From NCBI RefSeq assembly GCF_964656455.1, contig NC_135712.1, forward strand, positions 72,669,239-72,733,238: a DNA stretch of 64,000 nucleotides. The letters are read 5' to 3'. The DNA comes from Halichoerus grypus (lineage: Eukaryota > Chordata > Mammalia > Carnivora > Phocidae). Each line of letters begins with the position of its first letter. Position 1 is the first letter of the stretch. Shown in pieces: positions 1 through 8,939 of the stretch. The notes beneath the pieces are model-generated. The model was not told the DNA's origin and made no database searches. It was given only the letters and a program-made list of their open reading frames with translations. Both the position numbers and the translations under genes were made by a program.

Positions 1-799
1 AGGGTCAGCTATAGTTTAAATAATACTGCAAAAGTCATGTTTAACCTGTTTAGGAGAATACGTTCTTTAAATGACTTTAATGCATTCGTTTTATAAGAGC
101 AAGTGCTTTTGTAAACTATGAATTCAGACTCACTACAAGTATTTGCAAAGTTTACTGCTCTCTCTATTGGATATTTAAAATTTAGATTTTTCACTAATTC
201 AGACTGACATTCTTGTTTGACGAGACTAATTCAGTAAGTTTATTTAATTCAGTACGTGTATTAGTGGAAAACTCTAGCCAGTTGGGGAACTGTGTTTCCT
301 AAATGGAAGGAGTCCTGATAAACAACAGATCACATTCTTTTTTTTTTTTTTTTTCAGAAAAGAAGTGGACAAATGAGAAGGATGGGAAGCAATTTTTTAG
401 GATGAAGAGGGAAAGTGGTGGTATTTTTAACTCTTGTTTTTCAGTTTTCCCAGTAAGATAACAAGATATTACAGTAAAGGATAGGGTCTTAGCAGCAGAT
501 ATGTGAGCAAATCCCTTGAGGTGCAGTCTTCCTTTGATGTGCCACGCAGTGGACACGATTCTCACTCACATGGCCCAGCTCCAGAATCTAACGTGTGGCC
601 TATTTGTTTGCCACAGCGGAACTACAATGCGCATCTATTTGGGTCTGTTTCCCCATCTTTCACTGCAGATGAAAATACTGGGTTGTAAAATCATCCCAGA
701 CCTATGCCTGATACAGCTTCTTATAGCCATAGAGCATGTGTCGAAATGTAGAGACACGTTGAAGCAAGCTGAGGAAAGAGAATCACAGACCATGGATTT

Positions 800-960
800 G
801 AAAAGGACTTGAGAGACTTCTGGTCTAACCTCACCTTGTCAGGGAAGAAATAGAAGCCCAAGAGACCCCAGGGGACTCGCTCAGCATTTCACAGGTAGTG
901 GCCAATTTGGAACCAGGATTCCTTGACTGTGCGTCCAGTTCCTTGACTACATCACAGAGA
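800..960 (-). repeat. MIR fragment
   Basis: The text from GGTCTAACCTCACC through GGCCAATTTGGAACCAGGATT resembles the antisense MIR core. It is old and diverged. Confidence 0.5.
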
Positions 961-1204
961 CTGTGCTCATTCGAAAGATATTAGTATCATAAGATGATTA
1001 ATTTTCAAATTAACCATTTGACAATAACCTTTCTTCGGTGGAATTTGACTAGTTATATACCGTGCCAGCCATGTCTGCGGTCACACAAATTCTCAGGTTA
1101 ATCATAATTTGGAGGATCAAAATCTTGCCTGCTATGACATGTCCCCTTCTTTTGCACCAGCAAGGTATACTACTCCTCTTCTCTGGCACTTAACACAGAG
1201 TAAC

Positions 1205-1244
<40 letters not shown>
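1205..1244. repeat. (ATT)n microsatellite
   Basis: About thirteen uninterrupted TTA/ATT units. Confidence 0.95.
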
Positions 1245-1529
1245 TTACTGGTTTGTCTTGCCTACTAGACTGTGAGCTTTACAGCTCTAGAGATCATGCC
1301 TTTCTTCTCCCTTTATTTGTATACTGCCTGGTTCAGTAATTATCGAATGAGTACATGAAATTCAGAAGCTATGGAAGAAGCAGTGGGCCTTTCACACAGG
1401 GCCTGATGCAATTAGAAGCAGCCCGTGAAGTCACTGGGCAAAGTTCAGGGTTGGCTTGCTGTTTGGTGAGCATCCCTCTCTTGCTGGGGTGGCTTGGGCA
1501 TCATCATAGCTGACCATGCATTGAGGTCT

Positions 1530-1715
1530 CCTGTGCCAAACACCATTCTAGATGCTTTACGTGCATTTACTTATTTTATCCTCACCACCCTATGAAATAC
1601 TATCCCTTTGAGCCCCAAGTTACAGATGAGGCTCAGAGAAATTAAGTTGTCTTGGTCTTACAACCTAAGCAATCTGAAGCCAGATCCTGTGCTTTAAACC
1701 CTTGGGCTATTCTGC
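1530..1715 (-). repeat. MIR element
   Basis: The antisense MIR core is clear: TTACAGATGAGGCTCAGAGA followed by AATTAAGTTG, then a relic of the segment ending in AGCCAGATCCTGTGC. Confidence 0.7.
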
Positions 1716-2269
1716 AATAAACCAAGGACTGAAGCAGACGGCTTGGTCCTCTTTTTTTTTTTTTGGCCTCTAAGCCAAGTTATATATTTGAAAATTTAAA
1801 TATGACTACCATGGCGAACTTCCTGAAATTTCTCAAACCGGACCTAAATATTTACCCATCTCTGCATTTTCTTTCACCTTCCTATTCCTCCTTTCTCTGC
1901 CCGTTGATCTCATCTTTCAGCTCTCAGCTTCAAGTGCCAACTCCCTGAAAAACTTACCTGGTTTCCTCTCAAATCAGAATTAATCTCTCTGTTCTTAGGT
2001 GCCCTTTGTTTAAACTTCATTTTTGGCACTTACCTCATCATGCCTGGGATGAGTCACTCGAATGTTTGTCTATCTTCCTAGCTAAACCAGAGCTCTGGGA
2101 GTTTGGGGGCTGTGTGGGAATTAATATTATCTTTGTAGCACTTGCAGTGGACCTGCTGGGCACTTAGTAGGTGCGCAGGGTTTTTAGAAACGAGATACCT
2201 TTTTTTTTTTTTTTTTAAGGAGTCCAGAGTTGCTGCCTGGCGGCTCTGTCTTTTTTGGGACGCCGCTGT

Positions 2270-3460
2270 GGGCTGAGATGCCCTTGTCGCCCCCACCCCC
2301 ACCCCCTCCCTGCCCACTCCTGCCCTGGCTCGGCCTGACGCTTGGCAGTGCTCGGCAGGCCGCGAGGGCCTCTGGTGCCCTGACACTGGCCTCGGCCCAG
2401 TTTCCCCGGCTTCTAAATGCGGCCCGGAGCTACCGGGGGAACTGGAAAAACACTGGCAGGCCGCCCCACCCCCAGGCCCTGGCGGGGCCGCGCGGCCGCA
2501 TTTCTGCGGCTAGGGCCTGCTGCTTGGGAGGCGCTGGGGCCTGGGGCGGGGGAAGCGGGGGGGGGGGCGGCCGGGCGCGGGCGGCTGCCTGCCTGTCAGC
2601 GGGAGCGGGCGCGGGCTCGTGTGTCAGCGGCTCCCTCCTCCCTCTCCCCCTGCCGCCGCCCGCCCGCCCGCCCGCCGGGCCTCCCGGCCTCCCGCCGCCG
2701 CCGCCGCCCGCTCCCCCCGCGGCCTGGCAGGTTGCCGGCTGCACAGGCGGGGGTTCGCGCCGTTCTCACGACCTCTCAGGTTGCCTGAGCTCATCTGGGA
2801 GCTATTCATTTCCTGCCAGAAAGCAGCCAGGCCTGCTAAGCAAACCACCTTGGCCGCAGGGCCGCCGGGGCTGGCCCGGCGTGGCCGCCCTGGCCTGCTC
2901 CCGCCCGGGGCCCCGGGCCCCGGCGGCCTCCCTGGAACCCCCGGGCCGCCCTGGCGGGCGCGCGGCGCGGGCAGCTCGGCGGCCCATCTGGTTGCACTTA
3001 GGAGCCGAGGAGGAAGCTAGCAGCGGGTTGTTACCGGCCAAGGGGTGTGGGAAAAGTTAATTGACTTTAATGACAGGTTTCCCGGGACGGTGGTGACGAT
3101 GAGGGGGTCCAGTTTAACCCCTGGGTCCCCATTCCAGAAACACGTGGGGGTGGAATGGGGCTCGAGGAGGGGGCGCACCTCGGAGTCGCGCTTATTCATG
3201 AGAGAAGGCTCGCGTCTTGACCGGGGAGAGCTCCCCTTCCAGTTCAGCGCCTTCCCGGCTCCGGATGCTGCCAGGGATGGCGGGGGGCCGGGGCCCTGGA
3301 GGGTCTCCATTGAGAGGATAATGCGCGCTGCGGCGGAGGCCGGCGGCCCGCATCCGGACCTGGAGCTTGGAGCTGGGCCTTATCTCTCGGAACCATCGGG
3401 ACTGCCCCGGGCGGGGGAGAGGAGTAGCCGGGTGTGCCCCGAGGTCGTAAAACTAGGCCA
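2270..3460. promoter_or_regulatory. CpG-rich block 3' of HES1
   Basis: High G+C with frequent CpG, runs of CCG and CCGCCC, and a G-run near 2567-2577. It lies about 2.2 kb past the HES1 poly(A) site. Open frames of up to 276 codons here are rich in P, A, R and G in every frame and look like composition artefacts. It could be a regulatory CpG island or an unannotated non-coding RNA promoter. Confidence 0.6.
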
Positions 3461-3539
3461 AGCCGGGTCGGGGGTGGGTGGGCAAAATTGCAGTCGTCTT
3501 TGAAGCTCCAGAAACAGCCTGGGTGCAGGAGGACACAAG

Positions 3540-3660
3540 GTCTTCGAAATAAACCCACTCATTTTACGGACTTGGAAATGTCCCAGATAAGGGAAATGAC
3601 TCATCCAAAGTGACACAGTCAGTTCAGTGGCGTAGCTGGCACAGGAGCCTGAAAATTCCC
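3540..3660 (-). repeat. MIR fragment
   Basis: ATTTTACGGACTTGGAAATG and GACTCATCCAAAGTGACACA resemble the antisense MIR core. Confidence 0.6.
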
Positions 3661-3940
3661 ATTGGGGCCTAAGGTGTCACCCTTTCTCCCCAAATTGTGC
3701 AGAAACAGATGCCTCATCTAAGAGTCTCGACCCAAATTCCAGGAAAAAAGACGATTTTCAAATTATCAAAGGGACAAATGTTTACTTCCTTTCCTTAAAT
3801 CTATTATTCCCTCCCCCAAGAGATCTATGTATACATTTTTGATGATGTTAATAAAAATTCACTTTTTCAGTCGTTCCCCTTTAGTACAGGGAAAGTACAA
3901 AGAGATTTAATTTTAGGTTGGTGTAGAGATTGCACTGGTT

Positions 3941-3966
3941 TGTGTGTGTGTGTGTGTGTGTGTGTG
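3941..3966. repeat. (TG)n microsatellite
   Basis: An uninterrupted TG dinucleotide run of about 13 units. Confidence 0.95.
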
Positions 3967-4589
3967 ACTTTTTGAAGAACATACATTATTTTTACAAAAA
4001 TGAGACCCTGGTGCCTCCATTCTTTATGCCAGGACAGTTAAGGACTTCTAGTGCTCCAGAGGGCAGGTTTACCGAATGAAGCATTTAGGCTTGTGTTGGG
4101 TGTCTTATTAATAGACCAATTGCTATTATGTTTGTGTTTAAACAAGAGGGAAATCATGAAAAAAATGGTACGATAAAGAGGGGTATGTGTATATATGTGT
4201 GTATTTCTTGGGGATGGGTGTTGGGACACCTTTCACATAATGAGGCAAGTAGGAGCCAAATTTTAAAAAAGTATTTTTGAAAACTCTCCCTCCCGTCCGA
4301 AGCTGGGTCGAAAGTATTTGGGTAGAAAAGTGCTGTCGGCTAGCTAGATCATTCCTGTGATAGAGCGGCTCTCCACACTGGCCTGTGGGAAAGGCCAGAG
4401 CAAGGCGGGGGAGAGGTAAAGCTTTTGAAACAAGACAGAAAATCGTTGGCTTTATCTTTGTTAGGAAGGCTTCAAAGATTGATTTCTCCCGCCTCATCCT
4501 TCTCCTCCCAGAAGCCGTTCTGAAAGAAGGGGGATGAGATGAGGCTGGCGGGAGGGGCCGGGCCGGGAGGAGGACTGGCCGGCGGTGCG

Positions 4590-5160
4590 GGAGGAGGGCG
4601 CGCCCGCCAGACCCACAGCGCGGCTGATGTGTCTGGTCTCGCAGGGCTCGTGGTTTTCATTTCCCCAACACCTGGATGCAGTCAAACACCTGGCCAAATC
4701 TGACAAAATCTGACAAGCCTTTGTGATGGGATTTGGAAGAAATTCCCTGCAGATCCTGGCACAGTTTAAAGCTGTCCGCTTTGAGTTAGGACTTGTTAAG
4801 GAGGGTTATGTGAGCTGAAACCCGAGACAACCCTTTTGCTTCTATCTGGAGCCCACATCTTGCCTGGAAATGGGGCATGACCAAGCGAAGGGGTCGCTTG
4901 CTGTTTGTATTAAAGGGAAGATGGCCTGTGTGCCTGCCAGCACGGCCCCCACATGCTTTCTCTATTAGAGCCAAGCGCAGAAACTTATCAAAAACATATG
5001 TCTGGTGTTAATCATCTGGACTTGGGCTCCACTTGGGAGTCTAACTAGCTGTCCCTTGGCAAAGGAATCTGTTGACCTTCTCAGCTTGCTTGAAGAGGGT
5101 GCAGAGAGGCATCTGCAAACTTTTGGATGCTGGTACAAGGGAATGCCTAACTGCATCTAA
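4590..5160. promoter_or_regulatory. Repeat-poor candidate conserved element 3' of HES1
   Basis: About 570 bp with no visible transposon, no simple repeat and mixed composition. It holds a direct repeat of AAATCTGACA near 4696-4714, several E-boxes (ACACCTGG twice, CATCTGG) and AT-core sites. It reads like a conserved enhancer rather than decayed repeat. This is pattern judgement only. Confidence 0.35.
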
Positions 5161-5648
5161 GTATTGACTAATTAAACAGGCTCCCAAACTTGAAGGCTGG
5201 AGGCTGCCTGTATGCATTTACTTTGGTGGTGTGCTACCCCAGGGACGTAGTGCCACAGGGGTGTCCCTTAATATGCGGTGGGCACACATTACTTGATTAA
5301 CTTCATGACTTCAGTCCAGTTCAACCTTCCTCAGGAGGAGCTAGTAGGAGAACCAGGACTGAATGATTTACCCAAACTGCAACTAAAAAAATTTTTATAT
5401 TCTTTGAGAGGTTGACCACAAATTGATCAGGGTAGCCATATTAGATGGGTTCTTGCAAATTAAGTGAAATTTAGTTCATGGAGGGTTGGTAAAAGTTTTG
5501 ATGGATTTTTAAAAATGTTCTTTTTAATAACAAAAGAACCAATGACTGAATTCTCAGATTACATGTAATTCACATTCTGCCAAGGGCCTCCTCTTTTTAC
5601 ATATTCTGAAATAATCAGTTATAAGACATAGAAGCCTTCACTCTTCTT

Positions 5649-5654
5649 TTTATT
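5649..5654 (-). terminator. HES1: HES1 polyadenylation signal AATAAA
   Basis: TTTATT on the plus strand is AATAAA on the transcript strand. It sits about 355 nt after the stop codon, at the position expected for the end of HES1 mRNA. Confidence 0.85.
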
Positions 5655-5710
5655 ATATTTTCTCAAATAAACTTCCCAAAAGGAAGATATTTTAAGAGCA
5701 TTTTCAAACA

Positions 5711-5717
5711 TCTTTGG
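5711..5717 (-). promoter_or_regulatory. miR-9 seed match in HES1 3'UTR
   Basis: The minus strand reads CCAAAGA within GATGCCAAAGATGTTTG. This is complementary to the miR-9 seed (UCUUUGG), a 7-mer match. miR-9 control of Hes1 mRNA in neural progenitors is established knowledge; this site is the visible candidate for it here. Confidence 0.7.
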
Positions 5718-5807
5718 CATCACATAAAAAAGAAATCTCGTGTAAAAAACGAAATGTCATCTGAACTTTTATAATACAAAGGCGCAATCCAATATGAACA
5801 TATAAAA

Positions 5808-5815
5808 TATATACA
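5808..5815 (-). promoter_or_regulatory. Pumilio-type element UGUAUAUA in HES1 3'UTR
   Basis: The transcript strand reads TGTATATA, which fits the PUM consensus UGUANAUA. The surrounding UTR is strongly A/U-rich. Function is inferred from the motif only. Confidence 0.5.
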
Positions 5816-6007
5816 AATATAGTGCATGGTCAGTCACTTAATACAGCTCTCTACAAAAAAGTAACTTTTTTAGAAATTAAAAAAAAAAACAAAACAAAAT
5901 AACCATTAATCACAAAAGTCTTCTCTCCCAGTGTCCAAGTTCCTGTTGAGTGTCCCGAGGGAAGAGAGGTGGGTTGGGAGTTTAGGGGGAGGGGTGACCT
6001 GAGCCCC

Positions 6008-6558
6008 TCAGTTCCGCCACGGCCTCCACATGGAGTCCGCCGTGAGCGAGGGGCCGCTGGAAGGCGACACTGCGTTCGGGCCCACGGAGGTCCCGCTGTT
6101 GCTGGTGTAGACTGGGATGACGGGGCCGCTGTGAGCGAAGGCCCCGTTGGGGATGAGGAAGGCAAACTGGCCGTCCGGAGCCGGCACCACCTGGAAGCCG
6201 CCGAACACCTTAGCGGCCTCTCCAGCGGGGCTGCCCAGCTTGCAGGGCGCGCCGCCGGGAGGGGGCGCCGCGCCCCCGGGGATGGGCACGAGAGGAGGTG
6301 GCGGCGCGAACGGCGCGTGCTGCGGGCCGCCGGGTCCCGGCGGGGGCGGCGGCGGCGCCTGCAAGGCGGGGTGCGGCTGCCCGGGGTAGGTCATGGCGTT
6401 GATCTGGGTCATGCAGTTGGCCAGGTGGCCGAGCAGCCGGGTGCGCACCTCAGTGTTAACGCCCTCGCACGTGGACAGGAAGCGGGTCACCTCGTTCATG
6501 CACTCGCTGAAGCCGGCGCGGTACTTCCCCAGCACGCTCGGGTCTGTGCTAAGCGCCG
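6008..6558 (-). other. HES1: HES1 coding exon 4 (Orange domain, proline-rich region, WRPW)
   Basis: The exon starts after the acceptor CCGCAG at 6559-6564 and ends with TGA at 6008-6010. It encodes residues 98-280: the Orange domain (VLGKYRAGF to NCMTQ), the proline/glycine-rich linker and the C-terminal WRPWRN. It is very GC- and CpG-rich, which creates long shadow frames on the other strand. Residue 208 is proline in KLGSPAGE; I recall glutamine there in human HES1. Confidence 0.97.
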
Positions 6559-7909
6559 CTGCGGGCCAGAAGGAGACAGACCGGTCACCCAATGGCCCTG
6601 GCCCCGAGGCCACCGCCTCCGCCCTGGGAGGTCCCCGCGGCGCCCCTCCCTGACCACCCGCCCGCGGAACAGTCCCCGGCTGGGGTTGGGGGAAGGGTGG
6701 TGGTTTAGAAAAACCGTCCACCTCTCAGCACTAGCTTGGCAACCGAAGCCGAGACGGTTCCTCTCCATTCCCCGCGGCTTTATTTTAACCCATTCAGCCT
6801 CACATCTTCCCCACCCTCCGCGCGCGCGTAGTGACCTTGGGCAGTGCCCTTCCCCCCCCTTCCCCGCCACCCGGGCCTCATTTCCCCAACTCTAATGGGG
6901 GAAGTGGGGAAGTGCTAAACCAGATGACCCCCAGGCTCCACGCAGCTCAAAACCGCCACGGTTCTGAGTCTTTTCGTCCCCACCCGCTTCCCCCACTGCC
7001 AAGCCACCCGCCACCCTCGCCCCTACAATCTCTCTCCCTCCCTTTCCGGAACAGTAACAACTTGGAGTTGTGGCTATAAATAAGCCCCAGACCGTGGGAA
7101 CGCAAGAGTGAGCCAAGGCAGTAAAATGTAGCTGAATGCCTCTCACAACCACGGGCGGAAGTCTGGAAGAAATCACCGCGGGGCGAAGGGGACGCCCGTA
7201 GAGGGGGACGCGGCGAGCCGCCCTCACCCGTCATCTGCGCCCGCTGCAGGTTCCGGAGGTGCTTCACTGTCATTTCCAGAATGTCCGCCTTCTCCAGCTT
7301 GGAATGCCGCGAGCTCTGCACAGAAGAGGAGGCAAGGCACTAAAGTGAGAGCCCCGCCAGCGGCCTCGGAGTCTGGGGTCCCTCCCCCCCGGCCGCGGCG
7401 CCGACATCCCCAGACCCTGGAGGGGCCCGGCCCTCCGGCCTCGGAGAACGCAGTGCAGGCGGGGACCATCCCGCCAGCGAGGGGGGTTTCACGTTTAGTA
7501 CCTGAGAAATGGTATTTCATTTTAATTAAAAAACAAAAAAAGGCAGCATTACCCACTTACATCTTTCTTAAGAGCATCCAAAATCAGTGTTTTCAGCTGG
7601 CTCAGACTTTCATTTATTCTTGCTCTTCGTCTTTTCTCCATGATAGGTTTTGATGACTGTAAAGGAAAAAAAAAAAAAGAAAAAGAGCCCTGAGTTCCCA
7701 TGGGATCTGCCATTTCACCCCGGGGTTTCAAGGGAGAAGGGAGCCCCCCAACCCCGACTTAATTTCTTAGGGCTGCAGAGAGATAGTGGTACTGCCCTTA
7801 CCTTTCTGTGCTCAGATGCTGTCTTTGGTTTATCCGGTGTCGTGTTGACACTGGCTGGGGTAGCAGCCACCGGGGACGAGGAATTTTTCTCCATTATATC
7901 AGCTGGCAT
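6008..7909 (-). CDS. HES1: HES1, bHLH-Orange transcriptional repressor (four coding exons)
   Basis: HES1 is the nuclear bHLH repressor that executes Notch signalling; it binds N-box and class C DNA sites and recruits Groucho/TLE. The coding sequence joins 7909-7802, 7656-7561, 7315-7228 and 6558-6008 on the minus strand, giving 280 residues plus stop, the usual mammalian length. Every intron is GT-AG, and codon phase is kept across the 88-bp third exon. Domains seen: basic region and HLH about residues 34-92, with the HES-type proline in [16 protein letters not shown]; Orange domain about 107-150; a proline-rich stretch at 166-202 with a six-proline run; C-terminal WRPW at 275-278, the TLE-recruiting motif, followed by RN. 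The start MPADIMEK has A at -3. Introns are only 145, 245 and 669 bp, as expected for this compact, oscillating gene. Nothing is broken. Identification is essentially certain; the paralogues HES2-7 do not match this N-terminus. Confidence 0.99.
7228..7315 (-). other. HES1: HES1 coding exon 3 (loop and helix 2)
   Basis: This 88-bp exon encodes [20 protein letters not shown] through RAQMT (residues 69-97) plus the first base of codon 98. The acceptor GCAG is at 7316-7319 and the donor GTGAGG starts at 7227. The split codon is completed in exon 4 to give alanine, which keeps the frame open. Confidence 0.97.
7561..7656 (-). other. HES1: HES1 coding exon 2 (basic region and helix 1)
   Basis: This 96-bp exon encodes residues 37-68, from SSKPIMEK to ALKKD. 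The acceptor is TTTACAG at 7657-7663 and the donor is GTAAGT at 7560 downward; both phases are 0. It carries the proline and the arginine run that read the DNA, and helix 1. A T-rich tract lies in intron 1 on the plus-strand A-run at 7666-7679. Confidence 0.97.
7802..7909 (-). other. HES1: HES1 coding exon 1
   Basis: This exon encodes residues 1-36 (MPADIMEK to EHRK). It ends with AAG at 7802-7804, followed directly by a GTAAGG donor at 7801 downward. Phase 0. The N-terminus is serine/threonine/proline-rich and precedes the basic region. Confidence 0.97.
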
Positions 7910-8146
7910 TTTCTGTTGCTTTTTTTTTTTAATCCCTAGAGAATTTTATTTTTGGAGTCCTTCACACAAAAAATTGTTTTGTTTATGTCCCTTTCACTTA
8001 AGACTCTCACAAAACTGAGCAAGTGCTGAGGGTTTATTATAATATCTTATGGCTACTTGGTGACCGGTAGCGCTATTCCAGGACCAAGGAGAGAGGTAGA
8101 CGGGGGATTCCACTGTTATCTGCACCAGCTCCGGATCCTGTGTGAT
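7910..8146 (-). other. HES1: HES1 5' untranslated region and predicted transcription start
   Basis: The predicted start is about 8146, where the minus strand reads ATCACACAGGATCC, the 5' end I recall for mammalian HES1 mRNA. It lies about 20-28 bp downstream of the TATA box at 8167-8175. The leader is about 237 nt, has no intron before the start codon, and becomes A/T-rich near the ATG (T-run on the plus strand at 7920-7930). The exact start is inferred. Confidence 0.8.
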
Positions 8147-8166
8147 CCCCAGGCCCTGGCGGCCTC

Positions 8167-8175
8167 TATATATAT
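8167..8175 (-). promoter_or_regulatory. HES1 TATA box
   Basis: An alternating TATATATA run lies 20-30 bp upstream of the predicted start at about 8146. It fits the known TATA-containing HES1 core promoter. Confidence 0.85.
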
Positions 8176-8184
8176 CTGGGACTG

Positions 8185-8201
8185 CACGCGAACGGCTCGT
8201 G
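8185..8201 (-). promoter_or_regulatory. HES autorepression sites (class C and N-box)
   Basis: CACGCG at 8185-8190 is a class C HES site. CTCGTG at 8196-8201, CACGAG on the transcript strand, is an N-box (CACNAG). Hes1 is known to repress itself through promoter N-boxes. The N-box shares bases 8198-8201 with the TATA-proximal CSL site. Confidence 0.65.
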
Positions 8202-8229
8202 TGAAACTTCCCAAACTTTCTTTCCCACA
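8198..8229 (-). promoter_or_regulatory. Paired CSL/RBPJ site (SPS), Notch response element of HES1
   Basis: On the plus strand CGTGTGAA (8198-8205) faces TTCCCACA (8222-8229) with exactly 16 bp between them. This is the head-to-head arrangement at which two NICD-RBPJ-MAML complexes dimerise. A third GGGAA-type half-site (TTCCCAAA, 8208-8215) lies inside the spacer. The element sits just upstream of the TATA box. It matches the known HES1 Notch-responsive promoter. Confidence 0.92.
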
Positions 8230-8240
8230 GTAACTTTCAG

Positions 8241-8245
8241 CCAAT
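8241..8245 (+). promoter_or_regulatory. CCAAT box of the HES1 promoter
   Basis: CCAAT lies in CAGCCAATGGG, about 70 bp upstream of the TATA box and 12 bp beyond the paired CSL site. It is a candidate NF-Y site. Confidence 0.6.
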
Positions 8246-8287
8246 GGGAGGAGGAGACACGCGGCACCGCTTGTGGACCGCGCCCCC

Positions 8288-8324
8288 CCATTGGCCGCCA
8301 GGCACAAGGCCTGGCGGCCAATGG
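8288..8324. promoter_or_regulatory. Palindrome with two inverted CCAAT boxes upstream of HES1
   Basis: The 16-bp arms at 8288-8303 and 8309-8324 are perfect reverse complements around a 5-nt centre. Each arm carries one CCAAT box (ATTGG at 8290-8294 and CCAAT at 8318-8322). The centre lies within CACAAG (8303-8308), an N-box. It is about 145-180 bp upstream of the predicted start. Confidence 0.75.
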
Positions 8325-8939
8325 CGCGCGCCTGAGCCCGGGGCACCGGAGGCTACAACGTCAATCAAAAGGATTTTAACCCTTTGCTACTCTCCCTGCT
8401 GGGCTTTGCTTTAGAGAGGATTTTTCTGCAGGTTTTGCCCCAGTCTAGTTAAGTTCTTCTGGGGCCAGGGTCTTTGCTCTTTATTTACTTTCACATGTGT
8501 AATAGAGCTGCTTTGACACTGATAAGAAGTTCATTTGAAATATATTAAAAAAAAAGATTTAGAAGGACAGGGATAAAAGAGGAGAACGTGTGCAAGGGTG
8601 TGAGTTACCGAAACATCTAAGTGATTTCCCGCTCAGGAGGATAATGAAAATCGATCATGCAGAAAAGGGACGCAAAAAAAAAAAAAAAAATACTTTTTGT
8701 ATGCAGAAAAAGGAAAAAAAAAAAAAAAACGCCTCCCACCTTATATTTGCGAATTTTCACAGCAAGGTGGTTTTTTGTTTTTTGTTTTTTTTTAATTCCC
8801 TCCCCCCCCGCCCGTCCCTTATTCCTCTTCTGGAGTTGGGGCCTTGGATCCCGCGCTTCCCCAGGAAACAATCAGAATAATTTCCAACTGGGCAGAAAGG
8901 AAATGAAAGATGAACAAGAGGGGCTTTGATGGCAAGGCC

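Larger units (their letters stand above)
1..5629. other. Non-coding region 3' of HES1
   Basis: No gene is recognisable. The stretch holds A/T-rich DNA, MIR and L2-like fossils, an ATT microsatellite, a TG microsatellite, a CpG-rich block, and a repeat-poor stretch near 4.6-5.16 kb. No SINE of the carnivore type is present. Confidence 0.7.
5630..6007 (-). other. HES1: HES1 3' untranslated region
   Basis: The AT-rich stretch after the stop codon runs to a poly(A) signal at 5649-5654, with cleavage expected near 5630. The end wording (GAGAAAATATAATAAAA on the minus strand) matches the end of the mammalian HES1 mRNA as I remember it. The UTR is about 380 nt and A/U-rich, as expected for a very short-lived mRNA. 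The cleavage position is inferred. Confidence 0.85.

Noticed and set aside
2230..3060. 276-codon open frame in the CpG block
   Set aside because: Rich in P, G, A and R, with comparable frames on both strands and no family match. It begins within ordinary DNA without a convincing start context.
5969..6895. 308-codon open frame on the plus strand opposite HES1 exon 4
   Set aside because: It is antisense to a strongly coding, CpG-rich exon and runs through the splice acceptor into intron 3. No family resemblance; it is a composition shadow.
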